A stretch of 64,000 nt of DNA from Nocardia iowensis (GTDB lineage Bacteria > Actinomycetota > Actinomycetes > Mycobacteriales > Mycobacteriaceae), in assembly GCF_019222765.1 (NCBI RefSeq), contig NZ_CP078145.1, forward strand, positions 992,001 through 1,056,000, written 5' to 3'. Position numbers and translations under genes: made by a program. Shown piece by piece: positions 36,836 to 44,925 of the stretch (its first letter is position 1; each line of letters opens with the position of its first letter). Below the pieces are notes generated by a model. The model saw only the letters and a program-made list of their open reading frames with translations, was not told the DNA's origin and did no database searches.

Positions 36836-37414
36836 ATGCCTCCGATTGGACGACGTCCGGGCAAGACCGATACCCGGGAAGTGCTGCTGGCGACGGCACG
36901 CCGCAGATTCGCCGAAGCCGGGTACGACAAGACGACCGTGCGCGAGATCGCCGCGGCCGCTGGCGTCGATCCCGCGCTGATCAGGCACTATTTCGGCAGC
37001 AAAGCCGACCTGTTCCGCGCCACCATGGGTTGGCCGTTCGAGCCGGCGGAGATCGCAGCACGCATCACCGATGGCGACCCGAGCGAAACAGCGGAGCGAC
37101 TGACACGCGTGTTCTTCGAAGCGTGGGACCGACCGGAAACCCGTGCCCCGCTGCTGGCAATCCTGCGCGGCGCCGCAACCCACGAGGAGTCGGCCAACCT
37201 GGTCCGCCAGTTCATCCAGGGGCAGATATACGCCCAGCTCGCGGCAGCCCTACCTGGCTCGGATGCGGAATTGCGGATCGACCTGGCGATGGCCCAACTC
37301 CTCGGCATCGCCTACCTGCGCTACATCTTGCGGGTAGAGCCCATCGCCTCGGAAAGTCTGGATGAATTGATCACGCGAGTCGCCCCGACGATCAAGACTC
37401 ATCTGGACGTCTGA
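36836..37414 (+). CDS. TetR family regulator
   Basis: A 192-residue regulator with N-terminal helix-turn-helix TREVLLATARRRFAEAGYDKTTVREIAAAAGVDPALIRHYFGSKADLFRA and a C-terminal domain of the type seen in many actinobacterial TetR proteins (PETRAPLLAILRGAATHEESANLVRQF). I chose ATG 36836 because the HTH follows at the usual distance; the frame is open much further upstream across the divergent gene. It probably controls itself and the divergent DDN-like gene. Confidence 0.87.
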   Translation: MPPIGRRPGKTDTREVLLATARRRFAEAGYDKTTVREIAAAAGVDPALIRHYFGSKADLFRATMGWPFEPAEIAARITDGDPSETAERLTRVFFEAWDRPETRAPLLAILRGAATHEESANLVRQFIQGQIYAQLAAALPGSDAELRIDLAMAQLLGIAYLRYILRVEPIASESLDELITRVAPTIKTHLDV

Positions 37415-37463
37415 TTCCGCAGGGGCGGCGGCTGATGGCTTACGGCAGCAGGGTGTCGATAGC

Positions 37464-37670
37464 TCAGTTCTGCTGGCCCAGCAGTTCCAGCGAGCGCTGG
37501 TGCGCGCTGAGTGCCAGGGCGGTTTCCCGCGCAGCGTCGGAGCCGCCTTGTTCGGCAAGGTACGTGTGCAGATCGGCCTTGGCCTTGTACCAGGCGGCGC
37601 GTTCGATGGCGTCGGCCTCGGCGGTGGGGCGGTTCAGAGTCAGGGCAGTCATTTCGACCATGACGTTCAC
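37464..37670 (-). CDS. Small helical hypothetical protein
   Basis: About 68 residues (MTALTLNRPTAEADAIERAA and following), predicted mostly helical. A GTG at 37670 is chosen because AGGAGG lies about 8 nt upstream, which makes a real gene likely despite the length. It is convergent with the TetR gene. Function unknown. Confidence 0.6.
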   Translation of the reverse strand: MNVMVEMTALTLNRPTAEADAIERAAWYKAKADLHTYLAEQGGSDAARETALALSAHQRSLELLGQQN

Positions 37671-37774
37671 CCGCAATTCCTCCTCGACGGTGTTTCAGAT
37701 GTTTCGGTCGGTACACCGTGACTTGCGTTCGAAGTGTTACGCCAGTCGGGAGTACCCAACTAGTGTGCGCAGCT

Positions 37775-38362
37775 CTATCTCTGTGCAGTAGAGGTCACGT
37801 GACGTTCGCTGAGATGTCCTCTGGAGGTTGCTGGATCGCGTATGTGCGGACCTGATGGTCGGCAGGACACCTGCTGCAGGCGTATTGCGCGGTTGTGGCG
37901 TTCAATATGCTGCAAGATTGCCAGTGGGTGTCCTGCGCAATGAGCCCGGCGTCGATCGGTTTTCCGGCCGAGGCTGGCGAGCACGTACCCAGCCATCGAC
38001 CCGACCAGAGGCGCGTCGCCGCCCAATATCTTCCGGATGAAGGTCACTGCGTCGGCATGGGCGGGATCGTCGGTGTACGGACGCACAGCGGCTTCGGCTT
38101 GCCTCCGTGCGTCGGACTGGGCACTCTGAATCGCCTCGAGGAGTAGCCGCCGCAGTTGAACCTCACCAAGCCGCAATGCCTGCGGCGTGAGGCGAAGGTC
38201 GGTGACGTTGCCGTGGCCGTCGACCGTGGCGCTCAGCTCGCCGTTGCGTGATCCGGCACGGACCGCGATCTGCGCGAGAGAGCGTTGCACAGCTTCATTT
38301 TTGCTACGCCATTCGGTTGCTACGAGGCGCTGCTCTTCGTTCCACTGGTCCAAGTAATCCAC
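37775..38362 (-). CDS. YbaB/EbfC-like protein with aberrant C-terminus
   Basis: The first ~115 residues follow the YbaB-like plan found beside WXG100 toxin genes: an N-terminal helix (QWNEEQRLVATEWRSKNEAVQRSLAQI), beta strands (GELSATVDGHGNVTDLRLTP) and a long helix (QLRRLLLEAIQSAQSDARRQAEAAV). From about residue 125 (SLGRKTDRRRAHC onward) the composition becomes Arg/His-rich and codon bias is lost, which suggests a frameshift or decay of the 3' end. GTG start with AGGAG about 6 nt upstream. It lies downstream of the orphan toxin and its immunity-like gene, a scrambled order. Confidence 0.6.
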   Translation of the reverse strand: MDYLDQWNEEQRLVATEWRSKNEAVQRSLAQIAVRAGSRNGELSATVDGHGNVTDLRLTPQALRLGEVQLRRLLLEAIQSAQSDARRQAEAAVRPYTDDPAHADAVTFIRKILGGDAPLVGSMAGYVLASLGRKTDRRRAHCAGHPLAILQHIERHNRAIRLQQVSCRPSGPHIRDPATSRGHLSERHVTSTAQR

Positions 38363-38403
38363 GATGACTCCTGAATTTCGGCCTGTTCGGACGGGCTACC
38401 GCA

Positions 38404-38634
38404 CTACTCGCGATAGAAACCGACTTGGTAGTCGCATTTCTCGTCCACCGTAAATGGCTCGCGTATATATTTTCCCAGCTCTATGGCCTGCTCTGGAGAG
38501 ACATCGTAGCCGTATATTTCTATGCCTTCTTCGATGCCTAGCATCTTCTTCAGGGTTGGAAGCTCTAAACCGTGTAGCGGGTACTCGACGACCAACGTTC
38601 CGGTCTTTTTGTCGTGGGCTTCTAGGTAGTTCAA
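38404..38634 (-). CDS. Small immunity-like protein (DUF7683-like)
   Basis: A 76-residue protein with LVVEYPLHGLELPTLKKMLG, a central YDVSPEQAIELGKYI and a C-terminal KCDYQVGFYRE, a pattern similar to the small DUF7683 proteins found downstream of toxin genes. It begins with TTG after GGAGA and is AT-richer than the surroundings. It lies 49 bp downstream of the colicin E3-like toxin fragment, so it is the natural candidate for its immunity protein. Colicin E3 immunity proteins are of similar size, but I see no clear similarity to them. Confidence 0.6.
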   Translation of the reverse strand: MNYLEAHDKKTGTLVVEYPLHGLELPTLKKMLGIEEGIEIYGYDVSPEQAIELGKYIREPFTVDEKCDYQVGFYRE

Positions 38635-38683
38635 ATTATCTCCAGGTTTTGTGGCGAATCGCTTTTGTCAGCGGTCACATTAC

Positions 38684-39094
38684 TCACCGTCCCGGCTTAC
38701 GACCGGCCTCCGGTGGTTTATTCCGTGTACCCGAATTGGCGTCGTACTCGCCCAGGTGCTTGCCGTTCTTGCTGTACTTCTCGACGGCACCGTGTTGGTA
38801 GTCCCACGCGTAGAGATTGCCGTCGTTGGCTTCCCACCGCTGTCTGTACCGTGGCCCGACCTTCTTGACCGGCCGTGCTTTCGGAAACCCAGGCAGCCCA
38901 CCTTTCGGTGGCGGCACGTAGTTGTGGCTGTTTCCACCTGTATTGGTGCTGGCATTGAACTGGGTCGGGTTGGCTTCGAGCAGCGGTTGCAGTTCAGTCG
39001 CCACCCCGATCACTGCCGCACCGGCAGCGACGGTGACTCCGGCCGCGACGGCGGCGGCAGGCTTCGGAGGAACTAGACGAGTTGATAGCGCGAG
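38684..39094 (-). pseudogene. Orphan C-terminal cassette of a colicin E3-like 16S rRNase toxin
   Basis: The frame is open from 39094 with a hydrophobic segment (AAAVAAGVTVAAGAAVIGVA) but has no convincing start there; a GTG at 39013 gives 109 residues. The C-terminus LPGFPKARPVKKVGPRYRQR, then YAWDYQHGAVEKYSKNGKHL and EYD, matches the cytotoxic domain of colicin E3/pyocin-type rRNases. Counting from the GTG, D71, H74 and E78 have the exact spacing of the E3 catalytic D510/H513/E517, and an Arg near 105 parallels R545. The export region is missing, so this looks like a toxin tip left after recombination. It may be a reservoir for toxin exchange or a dead fragment. An immunity-like gene follows. 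Confidence 0.72.
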
Positions 39095-39232
39095 TCACCG
39101 TGGTGATCCAGACCCATCTGCACGTTTGATCCCACCAAGGCTGCTTAACAACTCGCGACGGATGTCCGGCCCCGCGATGGCGCTTCTGCGGAGTGGGGCC
39201 ATTATGGGGCCATCGAGAGTATGGTCGGAGTC

Positions 39233-39436
39233 ATGACGACGATCAACTATCGCACCGACGATGAGACGAACAACTTGCTCCGTGACCAGGCCGCCGCCGA
39301 GGGGGTGAGTATGAATGCGCTGATCAACAAGGCTGTGCAGGAGTACTTGGCTCGACACGCTCACCGCGACCGGGTGCGCGCGCTCGCTGCCAGTGAGGTG
39401 ACTCGTTGGGCCGAACTCATGGAGCGGCTCAAGTGA
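39233..39436 (+). CDS. Ribbon-helix-helix antitoxin
   Basis: 67 residues. INYRTDDETNNLLRDQAAAEGVSMNALINKAVQEYL is a ribbon-helix-helix (Arc/CopG type) DNA-binding motif; the C-terminal tail RVRALAASEVTRWAELMERL would bind the toxin. Its stop overlaps the toxin's GTG (GTGA), as in type II toxin-antitoxin operons. It probably represses its own promoter. An ATG at 39221 is an alternative start. Confidence 0.82.
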   Translation: MTTINYRTDDETNNLLRDQAAAEGVSMNALINKAVQEYLARHAHRDRVRALAASEVTRWAELMERLK

Positions 39437-39804
39437 CTGAGTACCTCGACCTCGAGGATGTGCTGCACATCGCCGAGGTCGCGTTCGGTGGACCAGTGCA
39501 GGTACGGGATATCGGTCTCCTCGACTCTGCGGTTCACCGCCCATCTTCGGGAATGTTCGGGCAGGAGGCGTACGGGGATCTGTTCGACAAGGCTTCTGCG
39601 CTGATGCAATCCCTGACCTTCAATCACCCGTTCGTTGATGGCAAGAAGCGCACGGCATGGATCGCGGCAGTGGTGTTTCTGGGTCTGAACGGAGTGACTT
39701 TGCCCCTCGATGTCGACGGCGCGGAAGCATTGGTCGTGGAAGTCGCCAAAGGCTCCATCGAGGATGTTCGAGACATCAGCGCGCGATTGCGGGCTTTGAA
39801 GTAG
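39433..39804 (+). CDS. Doc-type Fic-fold toxin
   Basis: A 123-residue death-on-curing (Doc) family protein. The Fic-type motif is HPFVDGKKRTAW with catalytic His at about residue 65; the position usually held by Asn in Doc (ANKR) is Lys here (GKKR). The N-terminal YLDLEDVLHIAEVAFGG and VRDIGLLDSAVHRPSSGMFG are characteristic. Doc of phage P1 phosphorylates EF-Tu and stops translation. The partner here is an RHH protein rather than Phd. The frame is open upstream of the GTG, but that lies in the antitoxin gene. Confidence 0.85.
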   Translation: MTEYLDLEDVLHIAEVAFGGPVQVRDIGLLDSAVHRPSSGMFGQEAYGDLFDKASALMQSLTFNHPFVDGKKRTAWIAAVVFLGLNGVTLPLDVDGAEALVVEVAKGSIEDVRDISARLRALK

Positions 39805-39844
39805 CGTCGGTAACCCCCTCGCGGCGAGCGGCCCGACCCCGATT

Positions 39845-39872
39845 TTGCCCCAAGCTGGGCGTTGTCTACACT
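39845..39872 (+). promoter_or_regulatory. Promoter of the rpsH-rplO transcription unit
   Basis: TTGCCC (39845), 16 bp, TACACT (39867). The -10 region lies in the 21 bp sequence also found at the rplN promoter. About 210 nt of leader follow before rpsH, with no gene in it. This promoter lets the second operon half be expressed despite the island and the terminator after rpsN. Confidence 0.65.
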
Positions 39873-39886
39873 AGACCGGTTGCCTG
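39866..39886 (+). repeat. 21 bp direct repeat, copy 2 (rpsH promoter)
   Basis: Identical to 31972-31992. Outside these 21 bp the two leaders are not alike, so only the core promoter is shared. Confidence 0.8.
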
Positions 39887-40088
39887 GGCACATCTGTGTC
39901 CGCAGGTCTGTGTGCAGTGACTGCATCGGCCCGCGGCCCGCCCTGGCACCGAGAACTCGTATGAGAACTCAATCCGGTCGGCAAGTGTCGGCCGGACCAG
40001 CCCCATTGCTGTAGGCCCACGGTTGGCATGCCATGTGTATGCCCACGTTGTATGGGAACCGCGGCGAGAAAGGTGTCGAGGTCTAACC

Positions 40089-40487
40089 ATGACCATGACT
40101 GATCCGATCGCAGACTTCTTGACGCGTCTGCGCAACGCCAACTCGGCGTACCACGATCAGGTGAAGGCTCCGCACTCGAAGCTCAAGGCGAACATCGCCG
40201 AGATCCTCAAGCGCGAGGGTTACATCGCCGATTACCGGACCGAGGACGCGACCGTGGGCAAGAGCCTCGTCGTCGACCTCAAGTACGGCCCCAGCCGTGA
40301 GCGCAGCCTGCAGGGCCTGCGCCGCGTCTCGAAGCCGGGTCTGCGTGTGTACGCGAAGTCCACCAACCTGCCCAAGGTCCTGGGCGGCCTCGGCGTGGCG
40401 ATCATCTCCACGTCGACCGGTCTGCTCACCGATCGCCAGGCGGCCAAGCAAGGTGTAGGCGGGGAAGTCCTCGCCTACGTCTGGTAA
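40089..40487 (+). CDS. rpsH: 30S ribosomal protein S8
   Basis: 132 residues, standard S8: [16 protein letters not shown] at the start and [20 protein letters not shown] at the end. First gene of the second half of the split spc operon. Two ATGs (40089 and 40095) are possible; the first is used here. Confidence 0.98.
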   Translation: MTMTDPIADFLTRLRNANSAYHDQVKAPHSKLKANIAEILKREGYIADYRTEDATVGKSLVVDLKYGPSRERSLQGLRRVSKPGLRVYAKSTNLPKVLGGLGVAIISTSTGLLTDRQAAKQGVGGEVLAYVW

Positions 40488-40501
40488 GGGGAGGTAGACA
40501 A

Positions 40502-41041
40502 ATGTCGCGTATTGGCAAGAAGCCCATCGCAATCCCGGCCGGTGTCGAGATCACCATCGACGGCCAGCACGTGTCGGTGAAGGGTCCCAAGGGCACCCTG
40601 TCGCACACCGTCGCCGAGCCGATCACCATCGTCAAGGGCGAGGACGGCCAGCTCGAGGTCGTTCGCCCGAACGACGAGCGGCAGAACCGTTCGCTGCACG
40701 GCCTGACCCGCACCCTGGTCGCCAACATGGTCGAAGGCGTGACCAAGGGCTACGAGAAGAAGATGGAAATCTTCGGCGTCGGTTACCGCGTGCAGGCCAA
40801 GGGCTCGAACCTGGAGTTCGCTCTTGGCTACAGCCACCCGGTGCCGATCGAGGCGCCGGAGGGCATCACCTTCGCGGTGGAATCGCCCACCAAGTTCTCC
40901 GTGTCCGGAATCGACAAGCAGGCGGTCGGTCAGATCTCCGCTGTGATCCACGGACTGCGTAAGCCCGACCCGTACAAGGGCAAGGGCATCCGCTACGCCG
41001 GCGAGGTCGTTCGCCGCAAGGTCGGAAAGACGGGTAAGTGA
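40502..41041 (+). CDS. rplF: 50S ribosomal protein L6
   Basis: 179 residues, complete, with [17 protein letters not shown] at the N-terminus and [14 protein letters not shown] near the C-terminus. A strong ribosome site (AAGGGGAGG) precedes the ATG, 14 nt after rpsH. Confidence 0.98.
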   Translation: MSRIGKKPIAIPAGVEITIDGQHVSVKGPKGTLSHTVAEPITIVKGEDGQLEVVRPNDERQNRSLHGLTRTLVANMVEGVTKGYEKKMEIFGVGYRVQAKGSNLEFALGYSHPVPIEAPEGITFAVESPTKFSVSGIDKQAVGQISAVIHGLRKPDPYKGKGIRYAGEVVRRKVGKTGK

Positions 41042-41043
41042 TC

Positions 41044-41451
41044 ATGGCGCAAACCGAAAACCAGATCGCCAAGCGCAAGCCGCGTGGCAAGGACGTGTCG
41101 ACGACGCGTCGGCTGTCGAAGACCCGCCGTCACTTCCGTCTTCGCAAGAAGGTCGCAGGCACCACCGAGCGTCCGCGCCTGGTGGTCAACCGCTCCTCGC
41201 GGCACCTGCACGCACAGTTGGTCGACGACTCGCTGGGCAAGACCATCGCCGCCGCGTCCTCGATCGAGGCCGATGTGCGCGCGCTGGACGGCGACAAGTC
41301 GGCCAAGAGCAAGAAGGTCGGCGCACTGCTGGCCGAGCGTGCCAAGGCTGCCGGTATCGAGGCGGTCGTGTTCGACCGTGGTGGTCACGACTACCACGGC
41401 CGCATCGCGGCGCTGGCCGATGCCGCTCGCGAAGGCGGGTTGAAATTCTGA
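41044..41451 (+). CDS. rplR: 50S ribosomal protein L18
   Basis: 135 residues, a 5S rRNA-binding protein; [20 protein letters not shown] and [24 protein letters not shown] are diagnostic. ATG 41044 is preferred over the GTG at 41038, which overlaps the rplF stop. Confidence 0.97.
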   Translation: MAQTENQIAKRKPRGKDVSTTRRLSKTRRHFRLRKKVAGTTERPRLVVNRSSRHLHAQLVDDSLGKTIAAASSIEADVRALDGDKSAKSKKVGALLAERAKAAGIEAVVFDRGGHDYHGRIAALADAAREGGLKF

Positions 41452-41479
41452 TGATCAAGAACAACGGAAGGAACGTCTG

Positions 41480-42145
41480 ATGCCGGGACGTCAACGGCGT
41501 GACGGCGGCAACGGACCCGCCGGACAGCAGAATGGCGCCGCTGGTGGCGGCGACAACCGGGACGGCCGCGGCGGCGGTCGCGACCGCCGTGGTGGCGGCG
41601 ATCGCCGCGACCAGCAGGCTGAGAAGAACCAGCTCGAGCGCGTCGTCGCGATCAACCGCGTCTCCAAGGTCGTGAAGGGTGGTCGTCGCTTCAGCTTCAC
41701 CGCCCTGGTGATCGTCGGTGACGGCAACGGTCTGGTCGGCGTCGGCTACGGCAAGGCCAAGGAAGTTCCCGCGGCCATCCAGAAGGGTGTCGAAGAGGCC
41801 CGCAAGAGCTTCTTCCGCGTCCCGATGATCGGCAGCACCATCGTCCACCCGGTTCAGGGTGAGGCGGCGGCCGGTGTCGTCATGCTGCGCCCGGCCAGCC
41901 CTGGTACCGGTGTGATCGCCGGTGGTGCGGCTCGTGCCGTGCTGGAATGCGCTGGTATTCATGACATCCTGGCGAAGTCGCTCGGTAGTGACAACGCCAT
42001 CAACGTCGTGCACGCGACGGTTGCGGCACTCAAGATGCTGCAGCGTCCGGAAGAGGTCGCGGCTCGCCGTGGCCTGCCGCTCGAGGACGTTGCCCCTGCG
42101 GGCATGCTGCGTGCGCGCGCCCAGGCTGCGGGAGGTGCCAGGTAA
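41480..42145 (+). CDS. rpsE: 30S ribosomal protein S5
   Basis: 221 residues. The S5 core begins at about residue 52 ([20 protein letters not shown]). A Gly/Arg/Asp-rich disordered N-terminal extension of about 50 residues precedes it, as in many high-GC actinomycetes. Its TAA overlaps the rpmD ATG (TAATG). Confidence 0.98.
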   Translation: MPGRQRRDGGNGPAGQQNGAAGGGDNRDGRGGGRDRRGGGDRRDQQAEKNQLERVVAINRVSKVVKGGRRFSFTALVIVGDGNGLVGVGYGKAKEVPAAIQKGVEEARKSFFRVPMIGSTIVHPVQGEAAAGVVMLRPASPGTGVIAGGAARAVLECAGIHDILAKSLGSDNAINVVHATVAALKMLQRPEEVAARRGLPLEDVAPAGMLRARAQAAGGAR

Positions 42146-42324
42146 TGGCAGATCTCAAGGTGACCCAGATCAAGAGCACGATCGGCGCCAAGAAGAACCA
42201 GCGTGAGAGCTTGCGCACGCTCGGTCTGCGCAAGATTCGGCAGACCGTGGTTCGTGAGGACAACCCGCAGAACCGGGGACTCATCAACGTCGTGCGCCAC
42301 CTCGTGACAGTTGAGGAGGTCTGA
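42145..42324 (+). CDS. rpmD: 50S ribosomal protein L30
   Basis: 59 residues: [20 protein letters not shown] and [13 protein letters not shown] identify L30. Start overlaps the rpsE stop by 1 nt; rplO starts 1 nt after its stop. Confidence 0.97.
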   Translation: MADLKVTQIKSTIGAKKNQRESLRTLGLRKIRQTVVREDNPQNRGLINVVRHLVTVEEV

Positions 42325-42325
42325 C

Positions 42326-42769
42326 ATGACCATCAAGTTGCATCACCTGCGTCCCGCGCCCGGTGCCAAGACCGAGAAGACTCGGGTCGGCCGTGGTGAG
42401 GGTTCCAAGGGTAAGACCGCGGGCCGTGGTACCAAGGGCACCAAGGCACGCAAGAACGTCCCGGCCGCCTTCGAGGGTGGGCAGATGCCGCTGCACATGC
42501 GGCTGCCCAAGCTCAAGGGCTTCACGAACCGGTTCCGCACGGAATACCAGGTCGTGAACGTCGGTGCCATCGCCAAGCTGTTCCCCGAGGGTGGCGAGAT
42601 CGGCAAGGCCGAGCTCGTTGCCGCCGGCGCGGTTCGCAAGAACCAGCTGGTCAAGGTCCTCGGCGACGGCGAGATCGGTGTCGCGGTCCAGGTGACCGTC
42701 GACAAGGTCACCGGCGCGGCCAAGGAAAAGATCACCGCGGCCGGTGGCACTGTCACCGAGCTGGGCTGA
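42326..42769 (+). CDS. rplO: 50S ribosomal protein L15
   Basis: 147 residues: [33 protein letters not shown] and [13 protein letters not shown] are diagnostic of L15. Last gene of the operon, followed by a strong hairpin. Confidence 0.98.
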   Translation: MTIKLHHLRPAPGAKTEKTRVGRGEGSKGKTAGRGTKGTKARKNVPAAFEGGQMPLHMRLPKLKGFTNRFRTEYQVVNVGAIAKLFPEGGEIGKAELVAAGAVRKNQLVKVLGDGEIGVAVQVTVDKVTGAAKEKITAAGGTVTELG

Positions 42770-42784
42770 CGGTACTCTGCAATC

Positions 42785-42822
42785 AGTGGCACCGGACGAG
42801 TGAAAGCTCGTCCGGTGCCACT
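42785..42822 (+). terminator. Hairpin terminator after rplO
   Basis: A perfect 16 bp stem (AGTGGCACCGGACGAG and its complement) with loop TGAAAG, 16 bp after the rplO stop. The downstream tract is only mildly T-rich. It separates the ribosomal genes from secY. Confidence 0.85.
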
Positions 42823-42950
42823 GTTAGAGTTCAAGTTGTTGTCTGCCAAGCCTCGTCATGGTTTTCAGCGTCCCCAGATGCCGGTTCGCCGGATCTGGGG
42901 TATTGCTTGAAATATCCATGTCCTGACCATGTCGTTCGCCAGGAGGATCT

Positions 42951-44270
42951 GTGCTTTCCGCCTTCGTATCGGCCTTCCGGACTCCGGACTTACGGCGGAA
43001 GATTCTCTTCACGCTGGGGTTGATCGCGCTGTACCGGCTGGGTGCGTCGCTGCCGTCCCCTGGTGTCGATTACAAGGCCGTCCAGGAATGCATCAAGGAA
43101 GTATCCGGTGGTGAAGACGCCGGTATCTACCAGCTGATCAACCTGTTCTCCGGCGGAGCGCTGCTACAGCTGTCGGTGTTCGCGATCGGCATCATGCCGT
43201 ACATCACCGCGAGCATCATCATCCAGCTGCTGACCGTCGTCATCCCGCGGTTCGAGGAACTGCGCAAGGAAGGCCAATCCGGCCAGACCAAGATGACGCA
43301 GTACACCAGGTACCTGTCGATCGCGCTCGCGGTCCTGCAGGCCACCGGTCTCGTCGCGCTCGCGTCGCGCGGCCAGCTGTTGCAATGCCAGCAGGACATC
43401 ATCGCCGACAACGGCATCTTCGCGATGATCATCATCGTGCTGGTGATGACCGCCGGTGCCGCGCTGGTCATGTGGTTCGGTGAGCAGATCACCGAACGCG
43501 GCGTCGGTAACGGCATGTCGCTGCTGATCTTCGCCGGTATCGCCGCGCGCATCCCGACCGAGGGCAAGTCGATCCTGGACAGCCGTGGCGGACTGGTGTT
43601 CGGCCTGGTGTGTGTCGCCGCGCTGGCGATCATCATCGCCGTGGTCTTCGTCGAGCAGGGTCAGCGCCGCATCCCGGTCCAGTACGCCAAGCGCGTGGTC
43701 GGCCGCAAGATGTACGGCGGCTCCTCGACCTACCTGCCGCTGAAGGTGAACCAGGCGGGCGTCATCCCGGTCATCTTCGCGTCCTCGCTGCTGTACCTGC
43801 CGAACCTGGTTTCCCAGCTGACCTCCTCGCAGAACAACCCCAACCCGAGTTGGTGGCAGGAGATCATCGCGAAATACCTGGTCAACCCGGGTAACCCGGT
43901 CTACATCGCGATCTACTTCGGTCTGATCGTGTTCTTCACCTACTTCTACGTCGCGATCACCTTCAACCCGGAGGAACGCGCGGACGAGATGAAGAAGTTC
44001 GGCGGCTTCATCCCGGGCTACCGCCCCGGCAAGCCCACCGCGGACTACCTCAACTACGTACTGAGCCGCATCACCCTCCCCGGCTCGATCTACCTCGGCC
44101 TCGTTGCTGTGCTGCCGAATCTGTTCCTCGATATCGGTTCGTCCGGCGGTGCCCAGAACCTCCCGTTCGGCGGCACCGCGGTGCTGATCATGGTGAGTGT
44201 CGGCCTGGACACGGTGAAGCAGATCGAAAGTCAGCTGATGAATCGTAATTACGAAGGGTTCCTCAAGTGA
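42951..44270 (+). CDS. secY: Preprotein translocase subunit SecY
   Basis: Ten-TM channel subunit of the SecYEG translocon, 439 residues. Typical motifs: [30 protein letters not shown] (TM2), [16 protein letters not shown] [18 protein letters not shown], and [29 protein letters not shown] start with AGGAGG 4 nt upstream. Its TGA overlaps the GTG of adk. Confidence 0.98.
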   Translation: MLSAFVSAFRTPDLRRKILFTLGLIALYRLGASLPSPGVDYKAVQECIKEVSGGEDAGIYQLINLFSGGALLQLSVFAIGIMPYITASIIIQLLTVVIPRFEELRKEGQSGQTKMTQYTRYLSIALAVLQATGLVALASRGQLLQCQQDIIADNGIFAMIIIVLVMTAGAALVMWFGEQITERGVGNGMSLLIFAGIAARIPTEGKSILDSRGGLVFGLVCVAALAIIIAVVFVEQGQRRIPVQYAKRVVGRKMYGGSSTYLPLKVNQAGVIPVIFASSLLYLPNLVSQLTSSQNNPNPSWWQEIIAKYLVNPGNPVYIAIYFGLIVFFTYFYVAITFNPEERADEMKKFGGFIPGYRPGKPTADYLNYVLSRITLPGSIYLGLVAVLPNLFLDIGSSGGAQNLPFGGTAVLIMVSVGLDTVKQIESQLMNRNYEGFLK

Positions 44271-44812
44271 GAGTTGTACTGCTCGGTCCGCCGGGTGCCG
44301 GCAAGGGCACCCAGGCCGTCCTCTTGTCGGAAAAACTGGGCGTCCCGCACATCTCCACCGGGGATCTGTTCCGCGCGAACATCAGCCAGCAGACCCTGCT
44401 CGGCCGCGAAGCGCAGAAGTACATGGACGCAGGCGATCTGGTGCCGAGCGAAGTAACCAACCGCATGGTCGAGGCCCGCGTCAACGAGCCCGACGCCGCG
44501 AACGGCTTTGTGCTGGACGGCTACCCGCGCACGGTCGATCAGGCCGACGCGCTGGAGAAGATCCTCAAGGACATGGACACCAAGCTCGACGCGGTGCTGT
44601 GTTTCGTGGTGGCCGAGGACACGGTCGTGGAGCGGATGCTCGCTCGCGGCCGCGCCGACGACAACGAAGACGTGATCCGCAACCGGCTCCGGGTGTACCG
44701 CGAGGAGACCGAGCCGCTGCTGGAGCACTACGACGGACTGGTCGTCTCGGTGGACGGCGTCGGCGAGGTCGACGAGGTCAACGCCCGCGCACTGCGGGCG
44801 CTGGGACATTGA
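44267..44812 (+). CDS. adk: Adenylate kinase
   Basis: 181 residues, the short actinobacterial form without the zinc/LID insertion. P-loop [10 protein letters not shown] at residues 7-16, NMP-binding [10 protein letters not shown] and the [13 protein letters not shown] motif are intact. GTG start overlaps the secY stop. Its stop codon lies inside the first unit of a 21 bp tandem repeat. Confidence 0.97.
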   Translation: MRVVLLGPPGAGKGTQAVLLSEKLGVPHISTGDLFRANISQQTLLGREAQKYMDAGDLVPSEVTNRMVEARVNEPDAANGFVLDGYPRTVDQADALEKILKDMDTKLDAVLCFVVAEDTVVERMLARGRADDNEDVIRNRLRVYREETEPLLEHYDGLVVSVDGVGEVDEVNARALRALGH

Positions 44813-44887
44813 TGGCAGGCGCCAGGACATTGATGGCAGGCGCCAGGACATCGATGGCGGGCGCCGGGACATTGCTGGCCCGCATCG
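44804..44887 (+). repeat. 21 bp tandem repeat, four units
   Basis: Two identical units (44804-44824 and 44825-44845, beginning GGACATTGATGGCAGGCGCC) are followed by two diverged ones (44846-44866, 44867-44887). The array begins at the adk stop codon and runs through the adk-map gap. Confidence 0.85.
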
Positions 44888-44919
44888 GGGCAATGCTGCC
44901 GCGCACGATGGAGCGCTGA
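44812..44919 (+). CDS. Possible 35-residue repeat-encoded small ORF between adk and map
   Basis: The ATG overlaps the adk stop (TGATG) and the frame runs through the tandem repeat, giving [21 protein letters not shown] and then LARIGAMLPRTMER before TGA, 6 bp ahead of map. Because the repeat is 21 bp, each unit adds seven codons. Translational coupling is possible, but nothing shows that the peptide is made. It may be only the by-product of a repeat expansion at the end of adk. Confidence 0.35.
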   Translation: MAGARTLMAGARTSMAGAGTLLARIGAMLPRTMER

Positions 44920-44925
44920 GGCCGG

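Larger units (their letters stand above)
33600..40088. other. Toxin/antitoxin island splitting the spc ribosomal-protein operon
   Basis: In related genomes rpsN and rpsH are adjacent. Here they are about 6.5 kb apart. The insert holds a WXG100-toxin-immunity cassette, an immunity remnant, an F420-type oxidoreductase with TetR gene, small hypotheticals, an orphan colicin E3-like toxin with an immunity-like gene, and an RHH/Doc pair. No integrase, transposase or clear inverted repeats are visible. The only boundary repeat is the 21 bp promoter sequence found upstream of rplN and again upstream of rpsH. Several genes (35.75-36.25 kb, 38.4-38.7 kb) are visibly AT-richer than their surroundings. 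Confidence 0.75.

Noticed and set aside
33600..40088. Island as an IS element or integrative element
   Set aside because: No transposase or integrase, no tRNA target and no terminal inverted repeats are visible; only the 21 bp promoter repeat flanks part of it.
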